From contig JAHPZJ010000022.1 in assembly GCA_019058245.1 (NCBI GenBank), positions 1 to 55,645 of the forward strand: DNA of 55,645 nt, written 5' to 3'. Origin of the DNA: Promethearchaeota archaeon. GTDB lineage: Archaea; Asgardarchaeota; Lokiarchaeia; Sigyniarchaeales; SOKP01. A model generated the notes under the pieces. The model searched no databases. It was not told the DNA's origin and was given only the letters and a program-made list of their open reading frames with translations. A program made the position numbers and the translations under genes. Below, one piece after another: positions 35,604 through 45,252 of this stretch (position 1 is its first letter; every line of letters starts with the position of its first letter).

Positions 35604-38600
35604 TTAAGTGCTTAATACTAATAATTCCTTGAGTTTTTCTTCATCTAAATCAGAAATCCACGATTCTCCGGAGGAAACTACAATTTTATCAGATAAATCT
35701 CGTTTTTCCTCCAAAAGTAAGTCAATTTTCTCTTCAATTGAACCACTTGTAACAAATTTATATACATTTACTATTGATTTCTGACCAATTCGATAAGCTC
35801 TATCTGTAGCTTGATCTTCAACCGCAGGATTCCACCATCGGTCAAAATGGATTACTGTTGTTCCTTGAGTTAGATTTAATCCTGTTCCACCAGCTTTTAA
35901 GGATAAAACCAAAATTGGTGGACTTTCGATATCTTCCGATTGAAATTCATCTACTATTTTTCTTCTTTTATTTTCTGGAACACCACCATGAAAGTAAAGT
36001 ATTTTAAAATTATACTTCCATTCAAGTATTTTTTTTAATAATGATCCCATTTGTGTAAATTGAGTAAAAATCAAAACTTTCTCCCCATTTGATATGACCT
36101 CATCAGTCATTTCTAATAATCTCTCCAGTTTATTTGATTGAGAGATAACTATATTTATTTCTTTATCTGTTCTTAATGATTTTATATCCTTTTTTAGATA
36201 TTGAAATGGATGATTACAAATTTGTTTTAGTTTAACTAACAATGCTAGTATTAATCCCCTCTTTTGCCTATTATCAACCGATTTATCTCCGATCTTTTCC
36301 AATATCTCTTCTGTAAGATTTTTATATAGACTAATTTGATCTTCGGTTAATTCGACAATAATTTTCATCTCATTTTTTTCAGGTAAATCTTGTATTATAG
36401 ATTTATCTGATTTGACTCGACGCATAATAAAAGGAGCTATAATTAATTTCAAATTTTCAATCGCTTCTTGATTTTGAAATCTTTCAATTGGTAAGACATA
36501 CTTTTGTTGAAATTCCGTTCTATTTCCTAAAAGACCAGGATTTAAAAAATTAAAAAGGGACCATAGTTCTAATAAACGATTTTCTATTGGAGTACCACTT
36601 AAACAAATTCTATATTGACTTTTTAATTTATATAACGCTTGCGTTTGTTTAGAATTGTAATTTTTCATATTTTGACTCTCGTCAATGATAACTCCATTGA
36701 ATTGAATTGATTCTAAGAAAGAAATATCATTTCTAATAGTACCGTAGGATGTTAGAAAGATTCGATGGGATTTTAAAAATTCTGGAAGATCTGACGCTTT
36801 TGTATATCGTTTTGTCCCATGATGGAATATCACTTCTAAATCAGGAGCAAATCTCTTGAATTCACGATACCAATTGAAAAGAACTGAAGTGGGACATACA
36901 ATTAAAACACTTCCTGGATTATTTGGATACTCTTCTTTTAAATAAAGTAAAAAAGCGATTACTTGAATCGTTTTTCCAAGCCCCATATCATCAGCTAAGC
37001 ATAATCCAAAATTAAATTTGGTCATATTACCCATCCATTGAAGTGCTTCTTCTTGATAATGACGTAGTTTACCATTAAAAGATGAAGGACATGAAATATC
37101 TTCAAAAGAATCTATTGACTGTAGTTTATTGACAATCTCCCTTAATTCGCCCTCAATAATTACCTCATATTTAGTACCATTTTCTTGTAATTGAACTTTT
37201 CCTATCAATCCAAGTCTTAATGCATCCAAATAACCTTTTATTTCAAAATCTTTACTATTTCTCAAATCTTCAAGGTCATTTTGATCCACTAATATCCATT
37301 TTCCTCTTAAATTAACTAAGGGCTCATTAGAGTTAATTATATTATTTAATTCATCCTCAGTTATTTGTTTTCCCTCAATTCTGACGTCCCATTTAGTTTC
37401 TAATAATGAACCAACATCAAAAAGTGAGGATAATGCTTTAACTTTTCCACTTGTTTTTTCTGCTTTGTCTTTTGAACGAATTATTATTTTTGCTGTTAAA
37501 CGTTGCCTTCCACCCATTGAAAATACTTCTGGTAGAACAAGATTAAATCCATTCTGAATTAATAAATCTTTTGGATATTTTAAAAAATCTAGTACCTCGC
37601 TTGAAGTAAGATTAATTTCATCTTTCATTTTGTCCATAAAAATTCTCTTAATGGGTGGAAATATTTTTGCTGCTGTTCCTAAAGTGCGTAAAATTATCTC
37701 TAAATAGTGTTCATCATTTTTAAATACTTTAGAAATTTCTTTTTTAAATCGATCACTTCCTTCCCAAATTTCATTTAATGGAATCTTCTTAGGATTATTC
37801 TGAAATAAAAGTGAAAAAGTTAATAACCAATCATCCTCAATTTGTTCTGGATATTTCAATTCTAAAGTCAAAGTAAAATTACTTTTTAATTGAAATCCAT
37901 GAGCAGATTGAGTCCAATTCTTAATTATAATAGGAAGAATTGTTTCATAAAATTCATCTACTTTAAAAATTGGGTCTTTTTTGATAAGTCCTTTAAGTAA
38001 TTTATAATCCCAGCTTAATCTAAAATCAGGATTAGTCTCTTTTTTAATTTCACTGCTATAAAATTCTTCAAAAGTCTGAAAATTTCCTTTATGTAATATA
38101 GAACGTATAAGAAAATCTCCAACACTATCCATAAATGCTGAAAAAATGTAAGACGGATGCCAAAGCCCATTAGTTTTAAGTACTCCTTCTTCATGGAAAA
38201 AATTATTCGGAAGACAAAAAGATGACCAAGAACTATTTTTTAAAATAAAATTAAAACGATCCCTATCATACTGAGACTTTAAAATTAATTGCCATTTACT
38301 CGTATATAATTTTTCTGTAGTTGGTTCTAAAACAGGTACAAACTGTCCTTTATTTAATAATTCAAATACTAATTTGGTTAGAAAAGCCCATGTTTTTATA
38401 GAATTGCTAAATGGTACTTTAGTCCTATCAGGATTTTCAATTATTTCCAATTGATAAAGTAATTTGGTTGCTGGTGAAATCGGAATGATTTTTCCGAAAT
38501 GTGTAATAATTTCAAAAAACTTTTCTGAGGATTTACCCATTTCTTTTGCATTTTTTAAGTTGCTAGGAATTGCGAGGTTAATTTTGCAGGATAAAAGCTT

Positions 38601-38801
38601 ATCTGGGGGAATACTTGGTAAAATAAGTTTAATTTGTTCAACTAGCTTTTTTTCAGATTCATTTAAAGGAATCCATAAAAGGAAAAAGTTTGTGTTTTGA
38701 GGAAGATTTTTTCCTTTAGATAATAATTCAAAACCACTGGATGGTTCATTCCAATACGTTGTGGGGATATAGAGTAATTCTAGTTTCTTATCAAAATTCA
38801 T
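35604..38801 (-). CDS. SNF2-family DNA translocase/helicase
   Basis: 1065 residues. The N-terminal half (to about residue 590) is the SNF2-associated region; the ATPase core follows: LADDMGLGKTIQVIAF (motif I), IIDESQNMKN (motif II, DESQ in place of DEAH), CLSGTPIENRLLELWSLFNF (motif III), FTQFTQMG, and LSLKAGGTGLNLT with HFDRWWNPAVEDQATDRAYR (motifs V and VI). It belongs with the large archaeal SNF2 proteins that come paired with SWIM partners. It moves along duplex DNA, perhaps clearing bound proteins or RNA polymerase. Confidence 0.95.
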   Translation of the reverse strand: MNFDKKLELLYIPTTYWNEPSSGFELLSKGKNLPQNTNFFLLWIPLNESEKKLVEQIKLILPSIPPDKLLSCKINLAIPSNLKNAKEMGKSSEKFFEIITHFGKIIPISPATKLLYQLEIIENPDRTKVPFSNSIKTWAFLTKLVFELLNKGQFVPVLEPTTEKLYTSKWQLILKSQYDRDRFNFILKNSSWSSFCLPNNFFHEEGVLKTNGLWHPSYIFSAFMDSVGDFLIRSILHKGNFQTFEEFYSSEIKKETNPDFRLSWDYKLLKGLIKKDPIFKVDEFYETILPIIIKNWTQSAHGFQLKSNFTLTLELKYPEQIEDDWLLTFSLLFQNNPKKIPLNEIWEGSDRFKKEISKVFKNDEHYLEIILRTLGTAAKIFPPIKRIFMDKMKDEINLTSSEVLDFLKYPKDLLIQNGFNLVLPEVFSMGGRQRLTAKIIIRSKDKAEKTSGKVKALSSLFDVGSLLETKWDVRIEGKQITEDELNNIINSNEPLVNLRGKWILVDQNDLEDLRNSKDFEIKGYLDALRLGLIGKVQLQENGTKYEVIIEGELREIVNKLQSIDSFEDISCPSSFNGKLRHYQEEALQWMGNMTKFNFGLCLADDMGLGKTIQVIAFLLYLKEEYPNNPGSVLIVCPTSVLFNWYREFKRFAPDLEVIFHHGTKRYTKASDLPEFLKSHRIFLTSYGTIRNDISFLESIQFNGVIIDESQNMKNYNSKQTQALYKLKSQYRICLSGTPIENRLLELWSLFNFLNPGLLGNRTEFQQKYVLPIERFQNQEAIENLKLIIAPFIMRRVKSDKSIIQDLPEKNEMKIIVELTEDQISLYKNLTEEILEKIGDKSVDNRQKRGLILALLVKLKQICNHPFQYLKKDIKSLRTDKEINIVISQSNKLERLLEMTDEVISNGEKVLIFTQFTQMGSLLKKILEWKYNFKILYFHGGVPENKRRKIVDEFQSEDIESPPILVLSLKAGGTGLNLTQGTTVIHFDRWWNPAVEDQATDRAYRIGQKSIVNVYKFVTSGSIEEKIDLLLEEKRDLSDKIVVSSGESWISDLDEEKLKELLVLST

Positions 38802-38957
38802 ATATTAGTATCGCTCAGACACAAGGAACTTTTTCTATTCTAATATTGATTATTATGAAAATAATTTTAGTAATTAGGTTTTGATAATTAAAGAATTAAC
38901 ATAAAGATTTCAAATTTATATAAAAAGAAGTTCAATATTAAATTATTAAAAAAAACG

Positions 38958-39329
38958 GTGAATAATAAAATGGTTGATATTGAAAAAATAAAAAAAATAT
39001 TCGGTATAATTTGGTTAATCATTTTGATATTTTTATGGGTCACTTATCCTTTCTATCCTGGGGATATATTTTTCTGGATGTGGTTAGCAATTATCTGGAG
39101 CATAATTGGTGGTGTCATAGGTACCATATTTTTCATGATGGAGAGTAAAAAGAATGAGAAAATAATAGCAACAATCTGGGCTATTATTTTGGTACTTCTA
39201 TGGATTTTCTATCCTTATTTCCCTGGTGATAATGTTTTAGTTTGGATGTGGACTGCTATTATCTGGAGTATAATTGGCGGTATCATTGCTATAAGTCTTT
39301 TTATAATCAGGAGAATAAAAAAAGAATAA
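38958..39329 (+). CDS. tandem-duplicated four-helix membrane protein
   Basis: 123 residues from GTG 38958 (an ATG five codons later is possible). It is an internal duplication: residues about 12-57 and 67-112 share the pattern I-W-x-I-x3-L-W-x3-P-x-x-PGD-x6-MW-x-AIIWSIIGG. Each unit forms two helices with a PGD loop between, so the whole has four helices. A charged linker MESKKNEK joins the units. No function recognised. Both the symmetry and the repeated PGD-MW loop suggest an oligomeric membrane protein. Confidence 0.7.
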   Translation: MNNKMVDIEKIKKIFGIIWLIILIFLWVTYPFYPGDIFFWMWLAIIWSIIGGVIGTIFFMMESKKNEKIIATIWAIILVLLWIFYPYFPGDNVLVWMWTAIIWSIIGGIIAISLFIIRRIKKE

Positions 39330-39399
39330 ATAATTCCTTTAATTAAGCTAAATCTTAATAAAATACCTTTTTTTCTTTTAATTTATTTTAAATAAAGAA

Positions 39400-40281
39400 T
39401 TAAATAGTAATTAATTTTGGATATTTATTTTGCTTAGCAAGTTCTTTTTGAATTATATCATTTAATAACTCTTCACGTTCATTTCCTGAAACAACTTCTA
39501 ATTTTCTTATTTCTAGTGGATCAACCTTCTCTCTTAATAGTTTAATTTCTTTTATAGTGGGAGGTTTAGTCTGCTGTATATCCTTTGGAATTATCAATTC
39601 AAATCCAGTCGATTTTATTATTGTATCTAAATCTTTGTTAGGATGAATTGAATTTAATCTCATTTTTTTACTCTCATCATCAAAATCCAAATAAGCCAGA
39701 TTTGTAATAATACACTGAGGTCCTGAGCCACCACATATAGAAGATTTACCATTAGGAAAACCAACTCCTGAAATAAAATCAAATTTTTCCGTAGGAACAA
39801 ATGTTCTTTTATCATGACGGGGGGTGTAAAGAAAGGAACCACGAGCATAAAACATACTAAAATCAAGGATTCCTGCTGCTCCTGGAAGCCTAACTTTTGG
39901 TTTATTCCAATCCCCGATACATATATTATTTGTATTTCCATATTGGTCTATCTGAGCAGGGCGAAAAAATTCAATGGTGGTTAGTTTATCTGAAGGAAGA
40001 GATTCCAAAGTACATTCTACACTATTTTGAAATCTGTATGCTCTTGCTGTATTCATTTCAAGATATAGTAAACTCACCTGTCGAGCTTCTTGTACAAATG
40101 TATTCCCCATTATGTAGTGATAGATCGCATCTGGCGCATGAGTTACTTTTGCTAATGTAAATGCTGTCCAGACCATCGGAGTCGCAACACCGACTATCAT
40201 TATATCATCATTTCTAACTTCCCTTGCCATTAAGACAGTCATCATCTCATCAATAGTATAATCTTTTGAATATTTACTCAT
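39400..40281 (-). CDS. family I CoA-transferase, beta subunit (glutaconate-CoA-transferase-like)
   Basis: 293 residues resembling GctB and other type I beta subunits: TIDEMMTVLMAREVRNDDIM, GVATPMVWTAFTLAK, FFRPAQIDQYGNTNN, LPGAAGILDFSMFYARG and GPQCIITNLAYLDFD. Family I enzymes swap CoA between acids; in the known enzymes the beta chain supplies the catalytic glutamate, but I could not place it confidently here. The alpha-subunit gene is not adjacent: it lies at 44209-45069 on the same strand, with the threonine genes in between. Substrate not assignable. Confidence 0.88.
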   Translation of the reverse strand: MSKYSKDYTIDEMMTVLMAREVRNDDIMIVGVATPMVWTAFTLAKVTHAPDAIYHYIMGNTFVQEARQVSLLYLEMNTARAYRFQNSVECTLESLPSDKLTTIEFFRPAQIDQYGNTNNICIGDWNKPKVRLPGAAGILDFSMFYARGSFLYTPRHDKRTFVPTEKFDFISGVGFPNGKSSICGGSGPQCIITNLAYLDFDDESKKMRLNSIHPNKDLDTIIKSTGFELIIPKDIQQTKPPTIKEIKLLREKVDPLEIRKLEVVSGNEREELLNDIIQKELAKQNKYPKLITI

Positions 40282-40466
40282 CTTTTTTCTCCCTAAATAT
40301 ATATTAAATCTAAGATTATGCCAATATTTTATTTTAATAATTCCATATTGTTCCTTATGCTTAAATACAAAAGGTTTAAGATATTATAAGAATTCATTTT
40401 TAATATAATCCATAGTATTCAGGATTTAATGCTAATTCATAAAAAAATTGATAAATAGATATTATT

Positions 40467-41078
40467 ATGTTTCTTGTTTGTTTTGATTTAGAAGGTGTAT
40501 TTACACCAGAAGTATGGATTGCAGTAAGTAAATCGACTGGAATAGATGAACTTAATTTAACTACAAGAGATATTTCTGATTATGATGTTCTTATGAAAAA
40601 AAGACTTGCTATACTTAAAGAAAATAGAATTACATTAAAAGATATTCAAAAAATAATTTCAAACATGGAATTATTACCTGGTGCCAAAAAATTTTTAGAT
40701 TGGATTCGTTCTCAAGCACAAATTATAATATTAACTGATAGTTTTATCGAATTTGTAGTTCCTTTCATGAAAAAGCTAGATTATCCTTTTTGTTGTTGTC
40801 ATAATCTTGAAACTGATGAAGATGGGATAATAAAAGATTATAAAATCCGTATCAAAGATATGAAAAAAAACACTGTTATAGCTTTTAAAAATTTGAATTA
40901 TGATATTATAGCTGCTGGAGACTCATATAATGATACTAAAATGCTTGTAGAAGCGAAACATGGTATTTTATTTAGGCCTCCTCAAAATGTTATTGAAGAA
41001 TTCCCTCAATTCCCTGTAGTTAATGAATATTCTGAATTAAAAACTTTAATTTCTAATTATTTAGATCTATCTGATTAA
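40467..41078 (+). CDS. thrH: ThrH-type phosphoserine/homoserine phosphotransferase
   Basis: 203 residues of the HAD superfamily, matching Pseudomonas ThrH nearly throughout: FDLEGVFTPEVWIA (nucleophile Asp7, DLEG in place of DxDG), TTRDISDYDVLMKKRL, LTDSFIEFVVPFM, CHNLETDEDG, AAGDSYNDTKML and FRPPQNVIEEFPQFP. It can move phosphate from phosphoserine to homoserine, giving the O-phosphohomoserine that threonine synthase uses. Convergent with thrC and close to homoserine dehydrogenase, with no homoserine kinase seen here, so it probably stands in for ThrB. Confidence 0.93.
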   Translation: MFLVCFDLEGVFTPEVWIAVSKSTGIDELNLTTRDISDYDVLMKKRLAILKENRITLKDIQKIISNMELLPGAKKFLDWIRSQAQIIILTDSFIEFVVPFMKKLDYPFCCCHNLETDEDGIIKDYKIRIKDMKKNTVIAFKNLNYDIIAAGDSYNDTKMLVEAKHGILFRPPQNVIEEFPQFPVVNEYSELKTLISNYLDLSD

Positions 41079-41093
41079 ATTATAGGATGAATT

Positions 41094-42452
41094 TTAATTG
41101 CTAAATTCTTTAAGTAAAAAACTCTTAAAATCTTGGTAATTATTAAGTTCTATAGGATTAGGTAATTCTTTTTTATCTCTTATCTTTTGTAATGAAATTG
41201 GCATTTCCGGAGTAATTTTTATTAATGAAATTATCTCATCTGGAAATTTTGATGGATGAGCAGTTTCGAATGTTATTGATTTAACATTCTTATTCTCAGG
41301 AAAATCATTACGATAAGATTTAATAGCAGCCCATCCTACAGCTCCATGAGGTTCTATTATTTTTTTTTGCTTTTCATAAAAATCTATAATTGTATCTTTA
41401 GTAACCTCATCACTTATTGAATAGGAAGTAATATCTTTACGAAGTTCTTCCATATTTGGTATTTTATAGATATTTCCACTCTCATCTAATTGTCCTCCGT
41501 AAAGATCAATTATTCTAGCTAAATTTGAGGGATGCCCTACATTCATGGCATTAGAAATACACTTTTTTGAGGGTTCAACTTTTTTATACACACCCGTTTG
41601 TAAAAATGTTGGAAATTCATCATTCTCATTAACAGCTGAAATAAAAATCTTAACAGGAAGTCCCATTTTTTCTGTAATAAGGCCTCCAGTAAGATTTCCA
41701 AAATTACCTGAAGGAACAGAAAAAATAACTTCTTCTCCAGTTTTTTTTGTAATACGTGAATAACTCCAAAAATAATATAGAGTTTGAGGCATTAATCTCC
41801 CGAAATTTATAGAATTTGCTGAAGATAAATTGATCTCTTTTAACTCTTTATCTGCAAAAGCAGCTTTTACTAAACTTTGACAATCATCAAACTTTCCATT
41901 TATCCCTATCGCAATAACATTTTTACCTAAAGTTGTCATTTGTTTTCTTTGCAAATCACTAATTTCATCCTTAGGGTATAATACTACAACTTTAATTCTT
42001 GGCATTTCATAGAAAGCCTGAGCGACGGCTCCACCTGTATCTCCAGAAGTTGCGGTTAATATAACTAAATCCTTATTTTCAATTTCAAGAAAATGTTGCA
42101 TTATTCTAGCTAGCATTCTAGCACCAAAATCTTTGAAGCTACACGTGGGACCACGATCTAAATAACATATATAATCATTATTAGTAATCTTTTCAACAGG
42201 AATTTTAAAATTCAAGGCAGAATTAACTATTTTATTGAGTTTTGCTTCCGAGATAATATCTCCAATGAATTTTGAAATTACAATTAATGCCATTTCAATG
42301 AAATCCATATTTTTAAAAGATTCAAGAGTATTGTCATTTAATTTCGGAATTTTATTTAGCATGTATAATCCATAATCTGAAGCTTGACCTTGTAAAATAG
42401 CAGTTTTAAAATCTACATCGGCGGAGTTGTAATTTGTAGAGTGAAATTTCAT
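41094..42452 (-). CDS. thrC: threonine synthase (long fungal/bacterial type)
   Basis: 452 residues. It starts MKFHSTNYNSADVDFKTAIL, with the PLP lysine in GPTCSFKDFGAR (Lys107), TATSGDTGGAVA (phosphate cup) and SVPSGNFGNLTGGL. This is the longer class of threonine synthase, with the N-terminal YNS...QG..DYGLY segment. It converts O-phosphohomoserine to threonine in the cytoplasm. It lies 18 bases after the homoserine dehydrogenase gene and is convergent with thrH, whose stop lies 15 bases away. Confidence 0.95.
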   Translation of the reverse strand: MKFHSTNYNSADVDFKTAILQGQASDYGLYMLNKIPKLNDNTLESFKNMDFIEMALIVISKFIGDIISEAKLNKIVNSALNFKIPVEKITNNDYICYLDRGPTCSFKDFGARMLARIMQHFLEIENKDLVILTATSGDTGGAVAQAFYEMPRIKVVVLYPKDEISDLQRKQMTTLGKNVIAIGINGKFDDCQSLVKAAFADKELKEINLSSANSINFGRLMPQTLYYFWSYSRITKKTGEEVIFSVPSGNFGNLTGGLITEKMGLPVKIFISAVNENDEFPTFLQTGVYKKVEPSKKCISNAMNVGHPSNLARIIDLYGGQLDESGNIYKIPNMEELRKDITSYSISDEVTKDTIIDFYEKQKKIIEPHGAVGWAAIKSYRNDFPENKNVKSITFETAHPSKFPDEIISLIKITPEMPISLQKIRDKKELPNPIELNNYQDFKSFLLKEFSN

Positions 42453-42470
42453 TTGAAAAGCCTCAATTAC

Positions 42471-43499
42471 TTAATTATTAAAATTATCGTTTTTTTTTTT
42501 TCTCTCTTTGATAATGCTAATTAAATCGTTAAGGATCGCTGAAGCTGCTTCAAAACCACCAGCGCCTCTCCCGATAAATATTATGGGTCCTGCTTCTTTA
42601 GTCTGAAGTTTAATAAGATTCAATATTCCACTAATATTTAACGGAGAATCCCTCTTTACCAGCCTTGGTTCCACTATTAAATCATTATTTTCTGCAATAG
42701 CCAGATGTTTTATAATATATCCATCTGATTTTGCTAAATCCATAGCTTCTAGTGTTATTTTAGTGATACCTTCAACTTTTACATCATCAATATTTTTTGA
42801 CCAATTAAGTAGTTCATTTGCCAAGATTACCAATTTCCCAGCCGCATCATATCCATCAATATCCAAACTTGGATCTGCTTCAGCATATCCTAATTCTTGA
42901 GCTTCTTTTAACACTACTGCAAAAGGTATTCCTTCAGTTGTCATTCGACTTAAAATATAGTTATTTGTTCCATTTAATATTGCTTCAATACGAGTAATGT
43001 CATTACCTAATAAATTTCTTTTTACCGATAAAGCAGGGACACAACTTGCAACTGTTGCTTCATACTTTACAAAACAGTTCATTTTCTGAGCTAAATTTTT
43101 AATTTTATTATAATGTAAATAGAATGGGGCTTTATTTGCCGAAATTACATCAATATTATTACTCAAGGCTTCAATAATATGCGTTAATGCGGGTTCTCCA
43201 GTTTTTGGTTCAGTAGGAGTTGTTTCAATGCAAATATCTATATCTAGTTTAGAAATAAGATCTGTTGCTTTCACATTTTTTTTCCAAAATTTATTTTCCT
43301 TAAAATTGTTGTTATTAACTAAAATTTCTTCTAAATCAAGTCCATTATTATTAATTAACGCACCATCATATTCAAAAATTGCAACTAATTTACAATTACA
43401 GTTATAATTCTCTTTAATATTATGACTTTTCTTTTTTAATAATTCTAAAAAGCGAGTTCCTACATTACCTTTACCTATTAAACATATTTTTAGTTCCAT
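42471..43499 (-). CDS. hom: homoserine dehydrogenase
   Basis: 342 residues. The Rossmann start is LIGKGNVGTRFLELL, then SANKAPFYLHYNKI with the catalytic-side lysine, VASCVPALSVKR and the homoserine-binding GYAEADPSLDIDGYDAAGKL. It reduces aspartate semialdehyde to homoserine with NAD(P)H. No ACT domain is fused; the separate ACT protein encoded 22 bases upstream may give feedback control. It is one operon with thrC and that gene. Confidence 0.95.
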   Translation of the reverse strand: MELKICLIGKGNVGTRFLELLKKKSHNIKENYNCNCKLVAIFEYDGALINNNGLDLEEILVNNNNFKENKFWKKNVKATDLISKLDIDICIETTPTEPKTGEPALTHIIEALSNNIDVISANKAPFYLHYNKIKNLAQKMNCFVKYEATVASCVPALSVKRNLLGNDITRIEAILNGTNNYILSRMTTEGIPFAVVLKEAQELGYAEADPSLDIDGYDAAGKLVILANELLNWSKNIDDVKVEGITKITLEAMDLAKSDGYIIKHLAIAENNDLIVEPRLVKRDSPLNISGILNLIKLQTKEAGPIIFIGRGAGGFEAASAILNDLISIIKERKKKNDNFNN

Positions 43500-43521
43500 C
43501 TCAGCACACTACTTTAGCTTA

Positions 43522-44013
43522 TTATGATCGTATCAAGAAAAGGTTTTTTTCCTTACAAATTTTTTCAATTTCATGAATTAATTCGAATTTTGTCATAGAT
43601 TCGGGGAATTCTACACTGATTTTAACATTACTTATCTCATCAAATCCCGCAAATTTTGCTGTTAATTCAAATACTTTAATTTCTTTTTTATCTAAACGTC
43701 TTAGAGTATCTGTTATATCAGTATCAAAAACATGTCCAGATAAGATAAAAGTCATCTTATTTTTTTTTGAATCTATAGAAATATTAATAATTTCTATATT
43801 TTTTTTAATTAGATCTTTCTGAATCTTATCTACTGATAAATCAAGAGATTCCTCCTTTAAATCAAACCAAACAGTAACAGGAATCATATTATTTATTTTT
43901 TTGTCGTGATTATGTAAAATCCCATAAATATTTCCACCATTTTGGGAGATTGGCTTCATCATTTCTATTAAACTTCCCGGAATGTCTGGTAATTTAACTT
44001 CTAAATAAATCAT
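43522..44013 (-). CDS. ACT-domain regulatory protein of the threonine operon
   Basis: 163 residues with two ACT-like units: MIYLEVKLPDIPGSLIEMMK (classic leading strand and helix) and a second one from about residue 85 (MTFILSGHVFDTDITDTLRR ... KEIKVFELTAKF). Such small proteins occur with homoserine dehydrogenase genes in archaea and sense amino acids. It heads the operon, 22 bases before hom. Threonine as ligand is inference from position. Confidence 0.8.
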   Translation of the reverse strand: MIYLEVKLPDIPGSLIEMMKPISQNGGNIYGILHNHDKKINNMIPVTVWFDLKEESLDLSVDKIQKDLIKKNIEIINISIDSKKNKMTFILSGHVFDTDITDTLRRLDKKEIKVFELTAKFAGFDEISNVKISVEFPESMTKFELIHEIEKICKEKNLFLIRS

Positions 44014-44110
44014 TTTGAAAAAATCTTCTAATTTCTATAAAAATTTTATTTAATAGCTAAGGTTATTAATAATAATTTATCTGTTTTACGAATAGTACAT
44101 CATTGTATCC

Positions 44111-44140
44111 ATTTTAATTTTTCGAACCATAAATTAAAAT
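44111..44140. repeat. perfect 10-bp inverted repeat between the threonine operon and the CoA-transferase alpha gene
   Basis: ATTTTAATTT and its exact reverse complement AAATTAAAAT flank ten bases (ttcgaaccat). It lies about 100 bases upstream of the ACT-protein gene and 70 bases past the end of the CoA-transferase gene, so it could be an operator or a stem-loop end. AT-only arms make chance likely in this DNA. Confidence 0.3.
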
Positions 44141-44208
44141 TGAAAATTAATAATATAGAGAATTAACTATTTTGAAGGGTATCTATAAAGATTTTACCTA
44201 AATTGAAA

Positions 44209-45069
44209 TCATAATAAGATATTTAGTATCATTTGAGCCCCTCCCGCTTTATCTAGATATTCAGCATGAGAATTAACCTCAATATATTCCTCTTTATAAT
44301 CATTAAAATTCATTTTTAAATATGTCTGAATATGTAACGCATCAAATGTATAAAGAGGGTAGACTGAAGTCGGATGGGCCCCAAAAGGTACTTTCACGAC
44401 AGCGTTGGTCGTTTGCATAGGTAACTGTGCCTTCCCTGGTAAATATCTTATATCTTCAGTTTCTACTAATTTTTCACAAGTAATTATTGTATTTTTTGCT
44501 GTTTTAGCCATGTCCGCGTCCATCCAAACTGCTCCGGCAATGTTGCAATTTCCAAATTCATCTGCATATGGTACGTGGATAATTGCAACATCTAGATCTA
44601 TCTTAGGCACAGCCATTATTTTTGTTCCAGAACCTAAAGGATCTTCAATTTGTCTAATGTCATCCCTTACTTTTGGCATATCTGTCCCTATTATACCTTT
44701 TAAGGGCATGAAAGGCACTTTTAAATAGGATGCCCTTAACCCTAAAGCAATGGTCGCTTCGCTTTCCTCAGATATTTTAATCGAACCGTTTTCTACTGAT
44801 TTTCTATAATGTGGAGCCATTCCAAACATTTCCATTCCTACAAAGCAACTTCTTACTTCCGCAGTACAATTTCCAGCTATAAGCATATCTATTTCAATTC
44901 CACCTACGAATGTACATAATCTCAACTTTTTCTTTTTCTGTCTTACTATCTCTCTACAAGCACTAATTGGTTTTCTCCAGAAAGAAAGACCTCCAAAACC
45001 TACAAGATCTCCATCATTGATATAAGTTGATATAGCTTCGTCTATTGATATTAATTTACTTTCCCTAAT
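44209..45069 (-). CDS. family I CoA-transferase, alpha subunit (glutaconate-CoA-transferase-like)
   Basis: About 286 residues. The motif order is GDLVGFGGLSFWRKPISACRE, LCTFVGGIEIDMLIAGNCTAEV, GLRASYLKVPFMPLKGIIGTD and KVPFGAHPTSVYPLY, as in GctA. Starting at TTG 44925 would discard about 48 conserved residues. The frame stays open upstream to a TAG at 45070-45072; there is no ATG, GTG or TTG between it and residue 49. I place the start at ATT 45069, five bases after GAGGGGAT (a close match to GAGGTGAT). An alternative is an ATG four codons further up, with a TAG at codon 5. The partner beta gene is at 39400-40281. Confidence 0.82.
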   Translation of the reverse strand: MRESKLISIDEAISTYINDGDLVGFGGLSFWRKPISACREIVRQKKKKLRLCTFVGGIEIDMLIAGNCTAEVRSCFVGMEMFGMAPHYRKSVENGSIKISEESEATIALGLRASYLKVPFMPLKGIIGTDMPKVRDDIRQIEDPLGSGTKIMAVPKIDLDVAIIHVPYADEFGNCNIAGAVWMDADMAKTAKNTIITCEKLVETEDIRYLPGKAQLPMQTTNAVVKVPFGAHPTSVYPLYTFDALHIQTYLKMNFNDYKEEYIEVNSHAEYLDKAGGAQMILNILL

Positions 45070-45165
45070 CTAGAATCCCCTCATAAAATCACATCTATCT
45101 CGCATTAAAAACTAATTAAGTAATAGAGTATTTCAAAATATAATAAATTATTAGATTAATAAACA

Positions 45166-45252
45166 ATGAATAACGATAGAAAAAGATTAAAACAAGGGCT
45201 AGTTCAAGAATATTTTGGTATTATTCAGGTCTTTTTCGTTGTAAGCTATTAG
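45166..45252 (+). pseudogene. cobO: cobO 5' fragment, upstream copy
   Basis: The frame reads MNNDRKRLKQGLVQEYFG, the start of a CobO/BtuR cobalamin adenosyltransferase, then leaves the family (IIQVFF...) and stops at TAG 45250. A TATA-like AATATAAT stretch about 25 bases ahead would give a leaderless transcript. The break comes just before the expected ATP-binding loop, and the homing-endonuclease gene begins antisense at 45221. This copy and the one at 46620 differ at many codons, so the duplication is not recent. Confidence 0.75.
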
